A DNA stretch of 64,000 nt from Romanomermis culicivorax (Eukaryota > Nematoda > Enoplea > Mermithida > Mermithidae). Under the pieces are notes generated by a model. It saw only the letters and a list, made by a program, of their open reading frames with translations. It ran no database searches and was not told the origin of the DNA. The stretch covers positions 1,674,001 to 1,738,000 of the forward strand of contig CAWUHX010000024.1 of NCBI GenBank assembly GCA_963922205.1, in the 5' to 3' direction. Position numbers and translations under genes: made by a program. Below, in pieces: positions 23,163-63,748 of the stretch (position 1 is its first letter; each line of letters opens with the position of its first letter).

Positions 23163-23453
23163 ATGCCCTTTGATTTGAAGGACTTAAACCTTCGACGTGC
23201 CGTGATCCACATCGATGGTTCGGAACAACTCTCCTCCCTTCGCGAGGAAATGGATCCTGAAAGTTGTATGCCCAAAAACAGTTGCATGCGTCTGACACTG
23301 CAGAGAAATTACACTGAGCCCGCAGACGACTGCGTTAAGAACATTTGGACCACTATATCACCTGCGCGGTCGCCTTATGATTTTGACCTCGACCAAAGCA
23401 TTGAACTCAGTGCTGGAATACATCAAAGTTTTGCCTTTTTTAGACTTTATTAA
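23163..23453 (+). CDS. Uncharacterised open frame, 96 codons
   Basis: A plus-strand open frame in a patch clearly less AT-rich than its surroundings, 200 bp beyond the tubulin stop codon and convergent with that gene. It contains LRRAVIHIDGSEQLSSLREE and SPYDFDLDQSIEL. I do not recognise it. It could be a retroposed or broken exon, or chance. No flanking splice signals or conserved motif were identified. Confidence 0.2.
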   Translation: MPFDLKDLNLRRAVIHIDGSEQLSSLREEMDPESCMPKNSCMRLTLQRNYTEPADDCVKNIWTTISPARSPYDFDLDQSIELSAGIHQSFAFFRLY

Positions 23454-23653
23454 AAAACGAAAATTAAAACCTTTTCATTTTTCAAATTTAAATTCGTTCA
23501 AAAAAAAAATTAGATTCCCTCTACATTCAACACTTGAACAGAATATATTCAGGATTTCATATCAATCATGGAACAGTTAAATAACTACACTATTTTATTC
23601 CGAATTTGATTAGCCTATTGATCCAGAATTTTAATACATCACCAGCTCAAACT

Positions 23654-26600
23654 TTATTCATCTTGTTCTTCATCACTGAGCCAATCTGCTGCCACTTCTT
23701 CATAATCTTTCTCCAAGGCTGCCAAGTCTTCCCTGGCATCGGAGAATTCGCCTTCTTCCATACCTTCCCCAACATACCTGAATGGGCAAGATTTTTTTCA
23801 CAGGTTAGGGGTCGTGAATCTGCACTCAATCATAGATTTACCAATGTACAAAGGCCCGTTTGGCGTACATGACGTCGAACTTGTAGTCCAAGTTGGACCA
23901 GGCGTCAGCTATAGCCGTTGTATTAGCTAACATGCATACTGCTCGCCTTAAGTGTGCTAAACAGCTGCCGGGTACAACTGTGGGTGGTTGGTAATTGATT
24001 CCTACCTACACAAGTAAAAGAATAGGTTTAATCACATTTGCACGGAAAAATTTATCTGATTGGAATTCAACTTATAGATTTTCTTTAACTCGACGATTTT
24101 GAATTTTGATCATTTATCGAATTTTACTCAACATACTGTCAAGACTATGTGGTGTGATGAAGTATCTCTACTGCTAATAATAAGTTCGGTGCCAAATCCG
24201 CTACCTACTTCACATCCGCTACCTATAGTCTGTTTTTCTTGAAATGCTTCCAAATAATGAAAGTGGAAAACAAGTAGTGTTTCAGATTTTTGCGATTTTC
24301 TGATAAACAATATATCTTGTAAGACTGGAAAGTTGTAAGCATGCCGACCTAACCTTTAACAAATTTTCGAGTGAAAAATTTTACGGTAAGAACTTTATGT
24401 ATACGATTTTGATGACAGTACTGATTTGTGTAACTTTTCTATTTGGAAGCATTTTATAAAAAACATACTATAGTACACAACCCTTACGTAGTGCACATCC
24501 GCTACGTCAGTCAGATCCGCTACATAGTGCACATCCGCTACTTTCTGTTGATGAATATAAGTAAGAAGTTATATTTACTTTTTGCATTGAATAATTTAGG
24601 CAGGATTTCATTATGAGAGCATACCGTATGTATTTACAAATTATTAGGATCATTTTAATTTTTTTACCAATTAGATGACTCGTGTGCCGTAAAAAGGATA
24701 CAAATGATGTGCATCAAAATTTTTAATTTCCCGTATGTTACTCAAAAGTATTACACGAATTACAAATTCCGTCGTTCAAAGCATAGGGTTCATCTCGTTG
24801 ATTTGACAAGTAGACACCACACCTTAGATCCCTAAAATGAATTTGGTCGCTAACATGCATTGGTTGAGGTAAATGCAAGAAATAGTTTCCTGACAGACGC
24901 ATTTCATGGACCTTGGTGAGATTCTGTCGGTTATGATAACCCTCATAGCATTGTTTGTTGTTCTTGGCCCAGGGTTATGCCAATGACTCCACATAGGAAA
25001 GGCGGAATTTCCATAGATCAATGTTTGCTGACAATAATCAGTCTTCGGTCTATTCGAGACGCATATTCAATAATAGTTTTTAAAATTTTTAACTCCAAAC
25101 GATAAAAAAATTTGAAAAAATTGAAGAAAGTTATGAAAAAAATTAAAAAACAAAATGAAATGAAACAACAACAATTATTCGCATCACCAAAATCTATAAT
25201 GTACACATTAACAATGAGAGACGCCCGTCTAGACAGATTATTCTGTCACCCGAGGAGCTTGTTTGGTTACTTTGATAGGTTAATTACGTTTTTTACTCAT
25301 AAGAATGTGTTTGTGTTATCATTTTGATGGATTTATTACTTACCTTTACTCATTAGTGACTTTCGGTGTAGTATTACGTCTTTAACCATTTTTGCGCACT
25401 GTTCCATAAAAGTGGTAAGGAAAACATTTTTCACCACTCAGACTTGGGAAATCGTTATGAAAATGCAAAACCTTTTTCACATTTTTTGCTGTCTGGTAGC
25501 GGATGTGACTATGGTAGCAGTCGTTCACTAGGCAGCGAATGTGCAATAGGTGGCGGATCTGCTATACCCAATCTACTGATAGATGAGATGTCGATTCACT
25601 CACTTTGAAGCCAGTGGGACACCAATCCACAAAACGCACAGTTTGACGACTCTTCATTGCACTAATAGCCCAATTGACGTCCTTCGGGGCCACATCCCCT
25701 CTATAGAGCAAACAACAAGCTATATACTTGCCTCGTTTGGTGTCACATTTGACCATTTGGCTGTCTGATTCAAAACAAGTAGTTGTTATTTCAGACGTGG
25801 TCAGAATTTCGTGGAAGGCTTTTTCGGGTGATATGACTGGTGCGTAACATGCTGAACACAAAGAATGACAGAATATGGTTCATAATTCACTAATAGTGGT
25901 TCCTACTTAATGGAAAGTGAATGCGTGGAAATGGCACTAGATTGGTTTGGAATTCAGTTAAGTCGACATTTAGAGCTCCTTCAAAGCGTAGTGATGCTGT
26001 GATCGACGAAACGACTTGGGCGATCAATCGATTCAAATTTGTATATGTTGGTTGATTTACGTCCAAATTTTTTCTGGCATATGATGTTTAATGTTTGGAT
26101 ATATAACAGAAAGACCTATCTCTAGATTTGTCAGCTCACTCGCATAGGTCATAAATGGCTTCATTATCTACAATGAAAGAACAATCTGAATACTCCAATG
26201 TCGAATGTGTCATCAAAATGCTATTGTACGGTTCTACTACTGCTGTGGACACCCTAGGCGCAGGATATACAGAAAACTCCAATTTAGCTTTTTTAGCGTA
26301 ATCGATGCACAGTCTCTCCATTAATAGGGCAGCGAAGCCACTTCCAGTTCCACCGCCGAAACTATGGAAAATCAAAAAGCCCTGCAGGCCATGGCATACT
26401 TCAGCTAAGCGTCGAAGTCGATCCATCGAAGCATCAATGAGCTCCCTGAAAAGAACATTGCTTTCCACGACAATATCCATGAAGTCCTATTGTACAGTGC
26501 AGTTATCGATATAATCAAATTTCCAAATAAAGGCAGCTATGATTTGCGTCAAAATTACGGGACTTGCTTTGACTTTATTTGAACTAGAAGATCTTATAGT

Positions 26601-27477
26601 CTGTTTTTTATAAAATGCTAATAAATTAAAAAATGAAAATAAAATTAGTGCCGCCCTCAAAATCGTTTCCCCGATCCTCTTACTGTAGGATTTCTTACTC
26701 AAAAATAGCAAGGGTAAGCTGTGTAGGCCCACAAATTTACAGTCCTATGTGACATATAATGAAACAGAAAATCATTAAAACATAAAATAGTACTTGCTTT
26801 CCACTCTCAATATTTAGAAGCGTTTGAGGAAAGACAGACTATAGTTTCTTCAAAATGAGTGTGCGAGTATCTTAAACTTGATTTATCACAGGCATATGTA
26901 AAGATTTCTCATCATGCAAAATCCGACCTGCTAGCTGACAAAATCATTTTGAAAATGTACCATTTCCCACATTGGTCGAGTTCACAATGCTATTGCATGC
27001 ACTGTAAGTTACTGCCATAATTTAAGTATATAATATTTTGCATTAAAAGTTAGACCACATACCTTCCTACAGTATAATGACCTCTTGCATAGTTATTTGC
27101 CGCATCTTCCTTGCCCGTCATCAATTGCTCGGGATGGAAAAGTTTCCTGTAAGTCCCAGTCCGAATTTCATCTAAAAATTCATCGTGGTCCACATGATCA
27201 TTACTGTTGCAAGAAATCACGCGATTAGTTTTTTACCTACAACAGTTGGTTCCAAATCCACGAACAAGGCTCTAGGTACGTGCTTGCCAACATTGGTTTC
27301 AGCGAAGAACGTATTGAAAGAAAAATCGTCCTTGTCCATTGCATAAGTGGCCTGAGTGTCCCCCGGGGGCAACATGCGTCCCGCCGGATTGATGCCGTGT
27401 TCCAAACAGTAAAGCTCCCAACACGCATTACCAATCTGAACGCCAGCTTGACCAATATGGACACTGATCACTTCCCT
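23654..27477 (-). CDS. TUBA: Alpha-tubulin, divergent isoform (first exon with ATG not located)
   Basis: Alpha subunit of the microtubule heterodimer. Seven coding exons: 27477-27237, 27171-27063, 26445-26140, 26073-25907, 25851-25604, 24005-23842, 23777-23654. All phases fit and there is no internal stop: 452 residues plus a presumed ATG-only first exon, an intron position usual in alpha-tubulins. Motifs: [20 protein letters not shown], the tubulin signature GGGTGSGF (residues about 144-151), [29 protein letters not shown] and [19 protein letters not shown]. Oddities: the loop that normally holds acetylated Lys40 is longer and has Gly at that place; [12 protein letters not shown] replaces ICRRNLDIERP; and the tail ends DEEQDE with no terminal tyrosine, so this isoform could not enter the tyrosination cycle. 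The large intron 24006-25603 is mostly transposon. Confidence 0.93.
24190..25565. mobile_element. Element with GTAGCGGATGTGCACTA subterminal repeats, in a tubulin intron
   Basis: The left end has AATCCGCTACC and CACATCCGCTACC. At 24485-24545 follow GTGCACATCCGCTACGTCAG, GATCCGCTACATAG and CACATCCGCTAC. The right end (25495-25565) has the same motif inverted: GTAGCGGATGTGACTATGG, GCAGCGAATGTGCAATAG, GTGGCGGATCTGC. Such repeated short motifs at both ends are typical transposase-binding arrays. It occupies nearly the whole intron. No coding frame was recognised and the superfamily is unknown. Confidence 0.55.
24223..24472. mobile_element. CTATAGT-ended MITE
   Basis: About 250 bp with a 30-bp imperfect terminal inverted repeat: CTATAGTCTGTTTTTCTTG with AATGCTTCCAAA, and its mirror TTTGGAAGCATT with CATACTATAG. 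Fragments of the same repeat occur at 1-150, near 22862, at 26590 and at 26800. It lies inside the GTAGCGGAT element. Confidence 0.6.
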
Positions 27478-28537
27478 CTGCAACAAAGTGATACACGTTT
27501 CTCACAAAGAAGTGGGAATAGCACCACGCATTTTTCATTGTGAAAACGAACTATTCATTGGACATACAAAAGTGATAGAATATTTTTACGCGTTTTCCAC
27601 AGCAAACGACAGAGAGAAACATACATGGACGTGGGGGGGGGGTTGGGATGGTTTGACCCCCAGCAGATTTTTATTGATCCCAGCAGATTCTTGCTGACCC
27701 CCAGAAGATTTGACTCAACTAGCCATGATTGAGAAGTTGACGACGGAAAATGAGCAAGAGAGAAGAGAAAGTCGTCAAAAAAATAGAAATAAAGCTGCAG
27801 TTTAACAATTTTTCTAAACAAAGCATACTTGATTCCAAAGGAGTAACATTAAAACTTCAAAAAGTGCTTTCTAAGCAAATTATTTTTCATATCTGACTAA
27901 TATAGTTGTGAAAATATGCTGTTTGGACGTTAGAAGACCTTTCTAAGACCTTTTTTCATTATCAGGAATGAAAAAAATTGTATTCCACCCCTGTCCTAGT
28001 TGACCCCCAGCAGAATTTCTATGCTGTGCATGTATGGATAGAACCTCTAAATGAAAAGTTGTTAAAAATTGATGGGCATTTTCAAACTGAAGAGAATGGC
28101 AAGTCTGGAGGAAGAAAGAAAAAATTACCATTTTGGCCGCAGCGGTCATACTGTGGATTAAAAAAAATATTTTTTCTTCTCTTTCAGCCTTACGGCTGAA
28201 ATATGAGCGAAAAGAACAGGAAATCAACGATCTTAGCTGCATGATGCCAATTATCCCATAAAATATAACGATAATACATAGATCCGACTTACTTACTATC
28301 GATTTTTTGAAACATTCAATAAGAAAAATTGAAAAAAGTTTTTCCCCTTTAAATTTACGCTTGATATTTGAGAGAAATGCACGAAATTTTGTAATTGACA
28401 TAATTTTTCCACCCTTTAGTACTGAAGCAGTGCGTCAAATTCAACTTCCTGTGCGCAAGTTAGTACAGTATGTAAGTTCTGAGCAAACAGAGCACGTGTA
28501 CTGTAAAAAAATCTCATGGTGCATCGCTGTTCTCTCT
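27478..28537. promoter_or_regulatory. Head-to-head spacer between alpha-tubulin and INTS9
   Basis: Must contain the ATG-only first exon, 5' UTR and promoter of alpha-tubulin on the minus strand. I could not identify the ATG-GT junction. At 27630-27720 a G-run is followed by three imperfect copies of TTGACCCCCAGCAGATT, and one more copy lies at 27998-28015. No other gene is seen. Confidence 0.35.
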
Positions 28538-29405
28538 CAGGGCCTTTTTTTGCACACAGCAACCAAATTTCGGGCTGTGCAGTGCAACCAAATTTTTTCT
28601 GCCAGGTTGCACAGTGCAACTGAGGCCTAACTGCTCTTTGATTAAGTTATAGGGTTTTCTGTCCGGAGATGCATTTTTTGCGTTCTAAAATGGAAAAAAA
28701 GTGAAAATTTTTCGGCGCTTCGCGTCGGGTTTCAATTTATTTATAATTTTTTTATATTATACTACTGCGCGGTTAGAAAATGTCATTCTAGTTAGTGTTT
28801 ATAGGTTCTAATTATCAAATTATCATGAATAAATGTTTGAACCTGTATTGTTTTTTGACGAATTTGATTAAAAACCAACATTTTTCGGTCATTTCTCCAA
28901 ATTTTTTTGCGATCTTCTAACAAATTTTGATTTTCATGTGATTAAAACATTTTGAGAGTAAGACAATGCTAGAAATTCTTGCCGGTTGAAAGATCCAAAT
29001 TCTTAGTCGCTTGCCTAGTTTTTCAATTTTAGTTTGTCTGACTAAAAATTCTTAAATTCACTCAAAAATCAAACCTTCTGTCTGGGAAATCAAAGGTGGA
29101 AAGACTCATTTTCCAGCATTCTAGAATATTGGAATTCGGAAAAAATTTTCGGCGCTACGCGCCGAACGAATTACTCTAGTCTAGTCATATTAATCTTTTC
29201 AACTTCACTCCATAACTCAGAAAATTAGGTTTTAAATGCCTAAAACCGACGCGGATCGAATGAAATACAGGAAAACTGATTTGCGATAGTTTTTCCGATG
29301 AATGTTACGCAAATTTATCGATTGTAGAGTGAAAAACTGAAAATTTATCTGTGCAACCAAAATTTTTCCCCAAGTTGCACATTGCAACCTGGCCTGTGCA
29401 ACCTG
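28538..29405. mobile_element. GCACA-type non-autonomous DNA transposon
   Basis: Starts CAGGGCCTTTTTTTGCACAC and ends CAACCTGGCCTGTGCAACCTG, with repeated GTGCAACC and TTGCACA motifs at both ends. Interior holds hairpins GGCGCTTCGCGTC (28712) and GGCGCTACGCGCC (29150). Relatives are at 8640-9655 and 44038-48770. It stops about 40 bp before the INTS9 start codon. Confidence 0.65.
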
Positions 29406-29446
29406 ACAGTTCTTATCCTTTTTACAGCAGCACAGCGTCATTCAAA

Positions 29447-32400
29447 ATGGAAGATTCACCGAACATTAAATTGGTAAATTTCAGACGACTTCGGATTATT
29501 TTTCTATATTTTTCTCGGTCGCTTGGATATTTATCCAATTTTATGTAGTTTATCGACAGGATATTTTCGCATTTGTTCTTTTAGCATTGCTTTTCGTCGG
29601 TCGTAAATTCGCCGTGTTTCGTCCTAAAATGGCCAGAAATTTCTGTCATGCTCGATTGTACCCTAAATTTACAATCCTTGTTGAATTTTACCCCATGTTC
29701 AATATTGGAAAGGTAATGCATATCTCCAAGCTTTTCGAAATGCATTCAATTTCTTGATATTCAATTTTTTCTACAGCCGAAAGCTCGTGACTTCCGAACC
29801 GTCTGCTGTCGATGTAAAACATTTGAATATATTTTTGCCAGATTTGATTTATGCGCGTTGTTTTCTTTCTAAAGAGCGTTACATTCTATAACAATAAACA
29901 ACAAATATCAATCGATTCTATATTGGAAGTTTCACCGCCTAAGGTTCACGATTTTCAAAAATTAAATTTGAAAAATTTACGTTTAAATTTTTTAGATAGA
30001 AAATGTAAATTTAGATGAAATTGACGTCATTTTAATTTCGAATCACAAAAGTTTATTAGCTTTACCTTATATAACGGAAAATATGCATTTTAAAGGCGCT
30101 GTTTACGCTACAGATCCTACTTTACAATTCGGCAGGTTACTTTACATCGCAACTTGTTGAGTATACCCTTCAAAAGTAGCATATATTTCAGATTAATGAT
30201 GCAGGATTTAATACGATGTACCCAAATTGCGCCTAAATTCGATTCTAGCCCGATTTGGAAGCGCGACAAAGCTTTAAAGTCGCCATCTGCACTTCAAATT
30301 CTTATTTTTTTCAATAATGAATGTTTTGTAGAGAAATTTCGCAACTGTTGAACTTGGAACCTCAATTTTGGCGCCAAATTTATTCGTCTAGCGACGTCGA
30401 AAATTGTTTAACCAAAATTAAACTGGTTTCTCACCGAGAAATTATAGTAAAATTTTAAGATTTTGGCTCTTATTCTTCAGTAAGCGTCTTTTTTCAGGAT
30501 TTGCAAGGTTTGTTGAAAATTTCGCCCGTTAGTTCTGGTTACTGTATCGGTGGTTGTAATTGGGTCATTGAAACCGACTACCAAAAAGTAGGAAAGTGAA
30601 AGATTAAAATGCGAGTTAAGGATGGATCCTTGTGTTTTTTCCTGCAGATTTCTTATGTTTCAAATTCTTCTATATTATCGACGCACAGTAAAGTGAGAAT
30701 TTTTATTATTTTACGCCAAATTTCGTCATTTTTTCAACCTCCGAATCGAAGGCTTTAGATTTAATATCTATGAAGAATTCTGACGCGCTAATTTTCGCCT
30801 GTTTACGCCAAAATTCGTCGGTTCATCAAAATCCCAGATTTGATGATGACCGATTTTTGTAAATCGATAAGTAAGTCTACAATTTGTAATATTTGTAAGT
30901 CTGCTGTATCATCTCAACTCTAAAGTAAGCAATCTAAAAATGGGTGGCAACGTTTTGGCGCCTTGTTATTCGACGGGTTTAATTTTCGATCAATTGGAAT
31001 GCTTGTGTTCGGAGATGGACCAATCGAGCCTGAGTCACGTGCCTATCTACATTCTGGGCTTTTCCATGGAAAGTTCCATGGCTTTCGCTAATATATACGC
31101 CGAATGGTAAAGTTAACAAAAAATTTTTTGTTGTTTTCATGAACTCAGAATTTTCACGTTTTAAAATTTATAGGCTTTCGGAAAATAAACAATCCAAAGT
31201 TTTCATACCCGAAGAAACCGTTTTTACATGGTTATTTGATGAAGAACGAAAGAATCAAAGTTTACACCACATGTTATCAAAGTAAGACGATTTCTCAAAA
31301 TTTCTTTTATCGCGGTTTCACGGCCTTCTTTTTTGTGATAGGCACATTAAGCGCCGATTTACGGACACCCTGTGTCGTTTTCCGCCTCGCACCCGAGTTT
31401 ACGGTTGGGTGACGCCGTTCATTTTATGCAAATTTGGGGACGAGATCCGAAAAAATTTACTCATTTTAACGGGTAAAATTTGGAATAGATTTTATAAAAT
31501 TATCGAATTTCCCGGTGATTATCAATTTTTCTTAAATTTTGGTTTTAACCCGAGAATTGTCGAATCTTTGCGATAAAAATAATTTTGCAGATTTTTCTAC
31601 CATAGTTATAGATTTCTCTTTCCTAATCATGGATTTTTTCCTAAATTTTCGCGTTTTTAATAATTAACGATTTTAAACAGAAAAACCATAGTCATCGATT
31701 TTTTAATCATGTTCGGATTTTTTCGGAAGTTGACTATCCTCCGATAATAAATTTTTTCCACCAGAATTATCGACTTTGTCTGATAATTTCAGATTTTTAT
31801 TCGAAAATGACGGATTTCTATGGATGGTTATAGATTTTTTGCATTGACTATTTTTTGTCTATCAAAATTATGGGTTTCCCGCTATAATTATCGATTTTTG
31901 ATTCTTAATACATTGTTGTTTTGTCTTGACATTGATAGATTTTTTCCACGATTCGCCGATTTATTCTGAAATTTTAGAATTTTTACTTCGAATTTTGGAA
32001 TTCTTCCAAAATTATCGATTATATTTCTGACGATCATCGATTTTTCGAAATTGTTGTTTTGTTGATGAGTCATTTCAATTTCGACGAAGTTTATTGATTC
32101 TTTTTCAGAACCGGATTTCATTTCGCCCGAAGTTCTATCGCCTTATCAACCATTGGCAATGAAAGTTTGTAAAAATAGTTTGAAATTTCTTTTTTGATCA
32201 AAAAAATTACTGTGTACAGGTGATTTTTTGCCCAATTGATACGAATTTGAATGCTTCGGCATTTTACCAAATCATCAATGAAATTAAACCTGGGCAATTA
32301 TTTTTACCCGAACAAATGGAAAATAAACGTTTTGAAGACAAATTAAGTGGTGTAAATAACTGTTTATGATTTTATTTTTACTGTAACTCATACGTGTTCC

Positions 32401-33036
32401 TTTTGCCCGAATATCAAGTCTACAAAAATAAAATTTTACGCCAAAAATCGGATTATCGATTTAGGATTGGATAATTATGATCAATTCCGGAAAATGATCG
32501 TCGAATCAACTTTATCGTCGAATATTGATTTAAAGAAGTGTGATCAGGATCATTATGCAGCCAATTTACGGGGACGATTATCGATTTTTGAGAATAAATT
32601 GCTGATCAAAGTAATTGATTAGTACGGGTCACGTGATATACTTTCCATCAAATATCGATTTTTCCCCAAAAATTTGAAGGCTTGCGATTCCGCCGATAAT
32701 CACGGGATTAAATTTGATCAAATTCAACCGATCGGTCCGAAAATCAAAATCTCTAATTTGATCGATCAATTGAAAAACGCCGGTTTCGAACCGCTCATTT
32801 TAGAACAAAAAGAAAATGAAATATTGATCATACTGGTGTGACTTTCTTGGTCCTACGCCCTTACAGGTTTCAGTTTTCGTAAAATTTTTTAGGAAAACGC
32901 GAGAATAAGTTTAAAATTGGAAGAAAATCGAACGCGGCTGATTTCGGACGAATTTTCAGATGAGAATCAAGAAGAACAGGAAAAAATGAGAGTTCATGTG
33001 CTCGATATTGTTTTAAATTGTTTGGATAAAGTGTAA
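29447..33036 (+). CDS. INTS9: Integrator complex subunit 9
   Basis: Non-catalytic partner of the INTS11 endonuclease in Integrator, which cleaves snRNA and other nascent transcripts in the nucleus. Eighteen exons: 29447-29473, 29585-29712, 29777-29813, 29875-29943, 29996-30135, 30192-30278, 30332-30446, 30498-30587, 30648-30692, 30752-30858, 30930-31106, 31174-31281, 31342-31472, 32109-32164, 32220-32351, 32419-32610, 32680-32835, 32893-33036. Phases fit throughout: 646 residues (human 658). The metallo-beta-lactamase region has [28 protein letters not shown] and [19 protein letters not shown]; the zinc-ligand HxHxDH is replaced by SNHKSL, as expected for the inactive subunit. The beta-CASP region has [35 protein letters not shown] and [17 protein letters not shown]. 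The C-terminal domain ends [11 protein letters not shown]. The junction 30858/30930 and the GTCGCC donor at 30279 are the least certain points. Confidence 0.93.
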
Positions 33037-33336
33037 ACCTTGGAAACTGTATAAGCCAGCCAGTTTTGTGTTTGACAGCTTTGAGCTTTGAAAGCAAGTT
33101 TAACGTGTTACACAAGTATTTCTCAAATTACTGTTATGTGACAACAGCGAGCTGCGGCGCGCCGTACCGTCGTGCCGTGCGTACGTTTCTGCTCGGCTAT
33201 TTTTATTGTGCCATATTTTCCTCGTTGTCGAAACTCGAATTGAGACCGATCCGCGATTTGAGATCGAGTTCTGATAAAAAAATTTCATGTTACAGCGTCA
33301 TTTCAGAATGAATATTTTTCATTTTCGCTAAAAAAA
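33037..33336 (+). promoter_or_regulatory. INTS9-Src intergenic spacer, probable Src promoter/5' UTR
   Basis: Only 300 bp separate the INTS9 stop from the Src start. The middle (33145-33195) is strikingly GC-rich for this window (GCTGCGGCGCGCCGTACCG) and may mark the Src transcription start. No poly(A) signal AATAAA for INTS9 is seen before it. Confidence 0.4.
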
Positions 33337-62282
<28,946 letters not shown>

Positions 62283-62463
62283 TGTTAATACCTAGTCATA
62301 CGACAAAAGAAATAATTTGTAGTAAGTATGTGAATAATTGTATGATTTCTAAACAACCAGTCGTAAAATCAGAAAATCCGATTATTTTCAGTTTATAATC
62401 TGATAAGACATTCGCAGTAAGAAGCTACGATAATCTGTGAAGGGAAACAGATTCCCGTGTAAA

Positions 62464-63748
62464 CATACATGTGAATGGTACCAGTTTCAGGCCAGGGATA
62501 AATCCCAAAATCGTTGGGTAGCAAATTTTTTCCCTAAAATTATAAAAGTACAGTTTATTTAGGATACCAACATGATATTCAGTTATTTATACTGACTGGC
62601 ACTTTTAATGTTCAGTGTGAATATCGATTTGTCAATAATGGAGCAAAGAAATGTTATTTGGCTGCCTTTTTCTGCTGAGATGTGCAATCAACAGGATCCT
62701 AATGGTGATTTATGAAATAAAAAACATCTGACACAACACCAAATATCTTTTGTACAATTTGTAATGAGTCTACAAAAAGTATTGCAGGTTTAATCTTATA
62801 ACTGAAAAACATATTTAAAAATTATATTTTGAGATAAAACATAGCATCAGCATTAGCTGGATTATAGGTTTCAAAGTTCTTGGGGGGGGGGGTTGGTGGG
62901 GGACCCCCCAACTTGGCCAACCCTGTACCCAAAATTATTTACCCCCCCAACCCCCCCCCCCAGTTTGGAAAAAATTAAAAAAATTTGCAAAAAAGTGTAT
63001 GTTTTTTAGCCTTTTTTCGGGAAAAATTTCGACTTTTTCTACTCCCCCCCAAAATTTCGGATTTACCCCCCCCCAACTGGTCGGAGGTCTTACAGGTATG
63101 TCTGGAGCCTCACCTGCTTGTCGAGCCACATGCAAGTATCGTTTCAGAAAAAAACTATGGTGACTGGTTAGTGGCAACAGAACAAAAATGCAAAAAGTCA
63201 GATAATAAATCCCTGGCCTTAGTCTTTGCTGACGAGACAGTAAGTCTATGTGTTCATGACAACCTGTTAATTAGACAACCACTCATACATGCACACCGGG
63301 TATGGATTTACCCAATCCTAAAAAATTTGGCAAACGTTTTCTATAGGCCAAAAATTTAGCAAAAGTTTACTATAGGCCGAAAATTTGGCGAAGTAAAATG
63401 CAACAAACATTTTGAAAAGATTAGATTACAAAAACAGGTCAATTTAAAACACAGTTTATGATTAATGTCAGCAAACAACTTTGTTGAGTAATTATTGATA
63501 CAAAAGGCAATAAATGTTCATTTTAAAGTAAAAAAGTTACTATGTACCTGCTGATTTCTGGAAAAAAATTACTTAAGAACTAATTTTGGTCATTTTCTAT
63601 ACCCAGGGCCCTTTAACCGTGTGTATATATGCAACCACTGATTGTACAGCTGAAGACTGGTTGGCCAAAATTGGCTGACAGTAAATCCCAGACCTAAGGC
63701 CCATCCCGGGGATAGTCCCCTAGCTCCCCCCCCCTATGCGCATGTATG
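62464..63748. mobile_element. CATACATGTG hAT-like element, second copy
   Basis: Same family and orientation as 42578-43561, ends CATACATGTGAATGGTACC and CCCCTATGCGCATGTATG. Flanks CGTGTAAA (62456-62463) and GGTGTAAA (63749-63756), seven of eight. Interrupted by a CATACCTGTA MITE and by extra sequence absent from copy 1. Confidence 0.8.
62878..63100. mobile_element. CATACCTGTA MITE, left tip missing
   Basis: Starts inside the G-run (TTCTTGGGGGG) without a clear CATACCTGTA and ends GGAGGTCTTACAGGTATG. Interior as in 34421-34660. It lies inside the 62464-63748 element. Confidence 0.7.

Noticed and set aside
27217..27486. Alpha-tubulin start at a TTG within 27480-27486
   Set aside because: The sequence before AGGGAAGTG is TTTGTTGCAG, a normal acceptor; alpha-tubulins commonly have an intron directly after the ATG.
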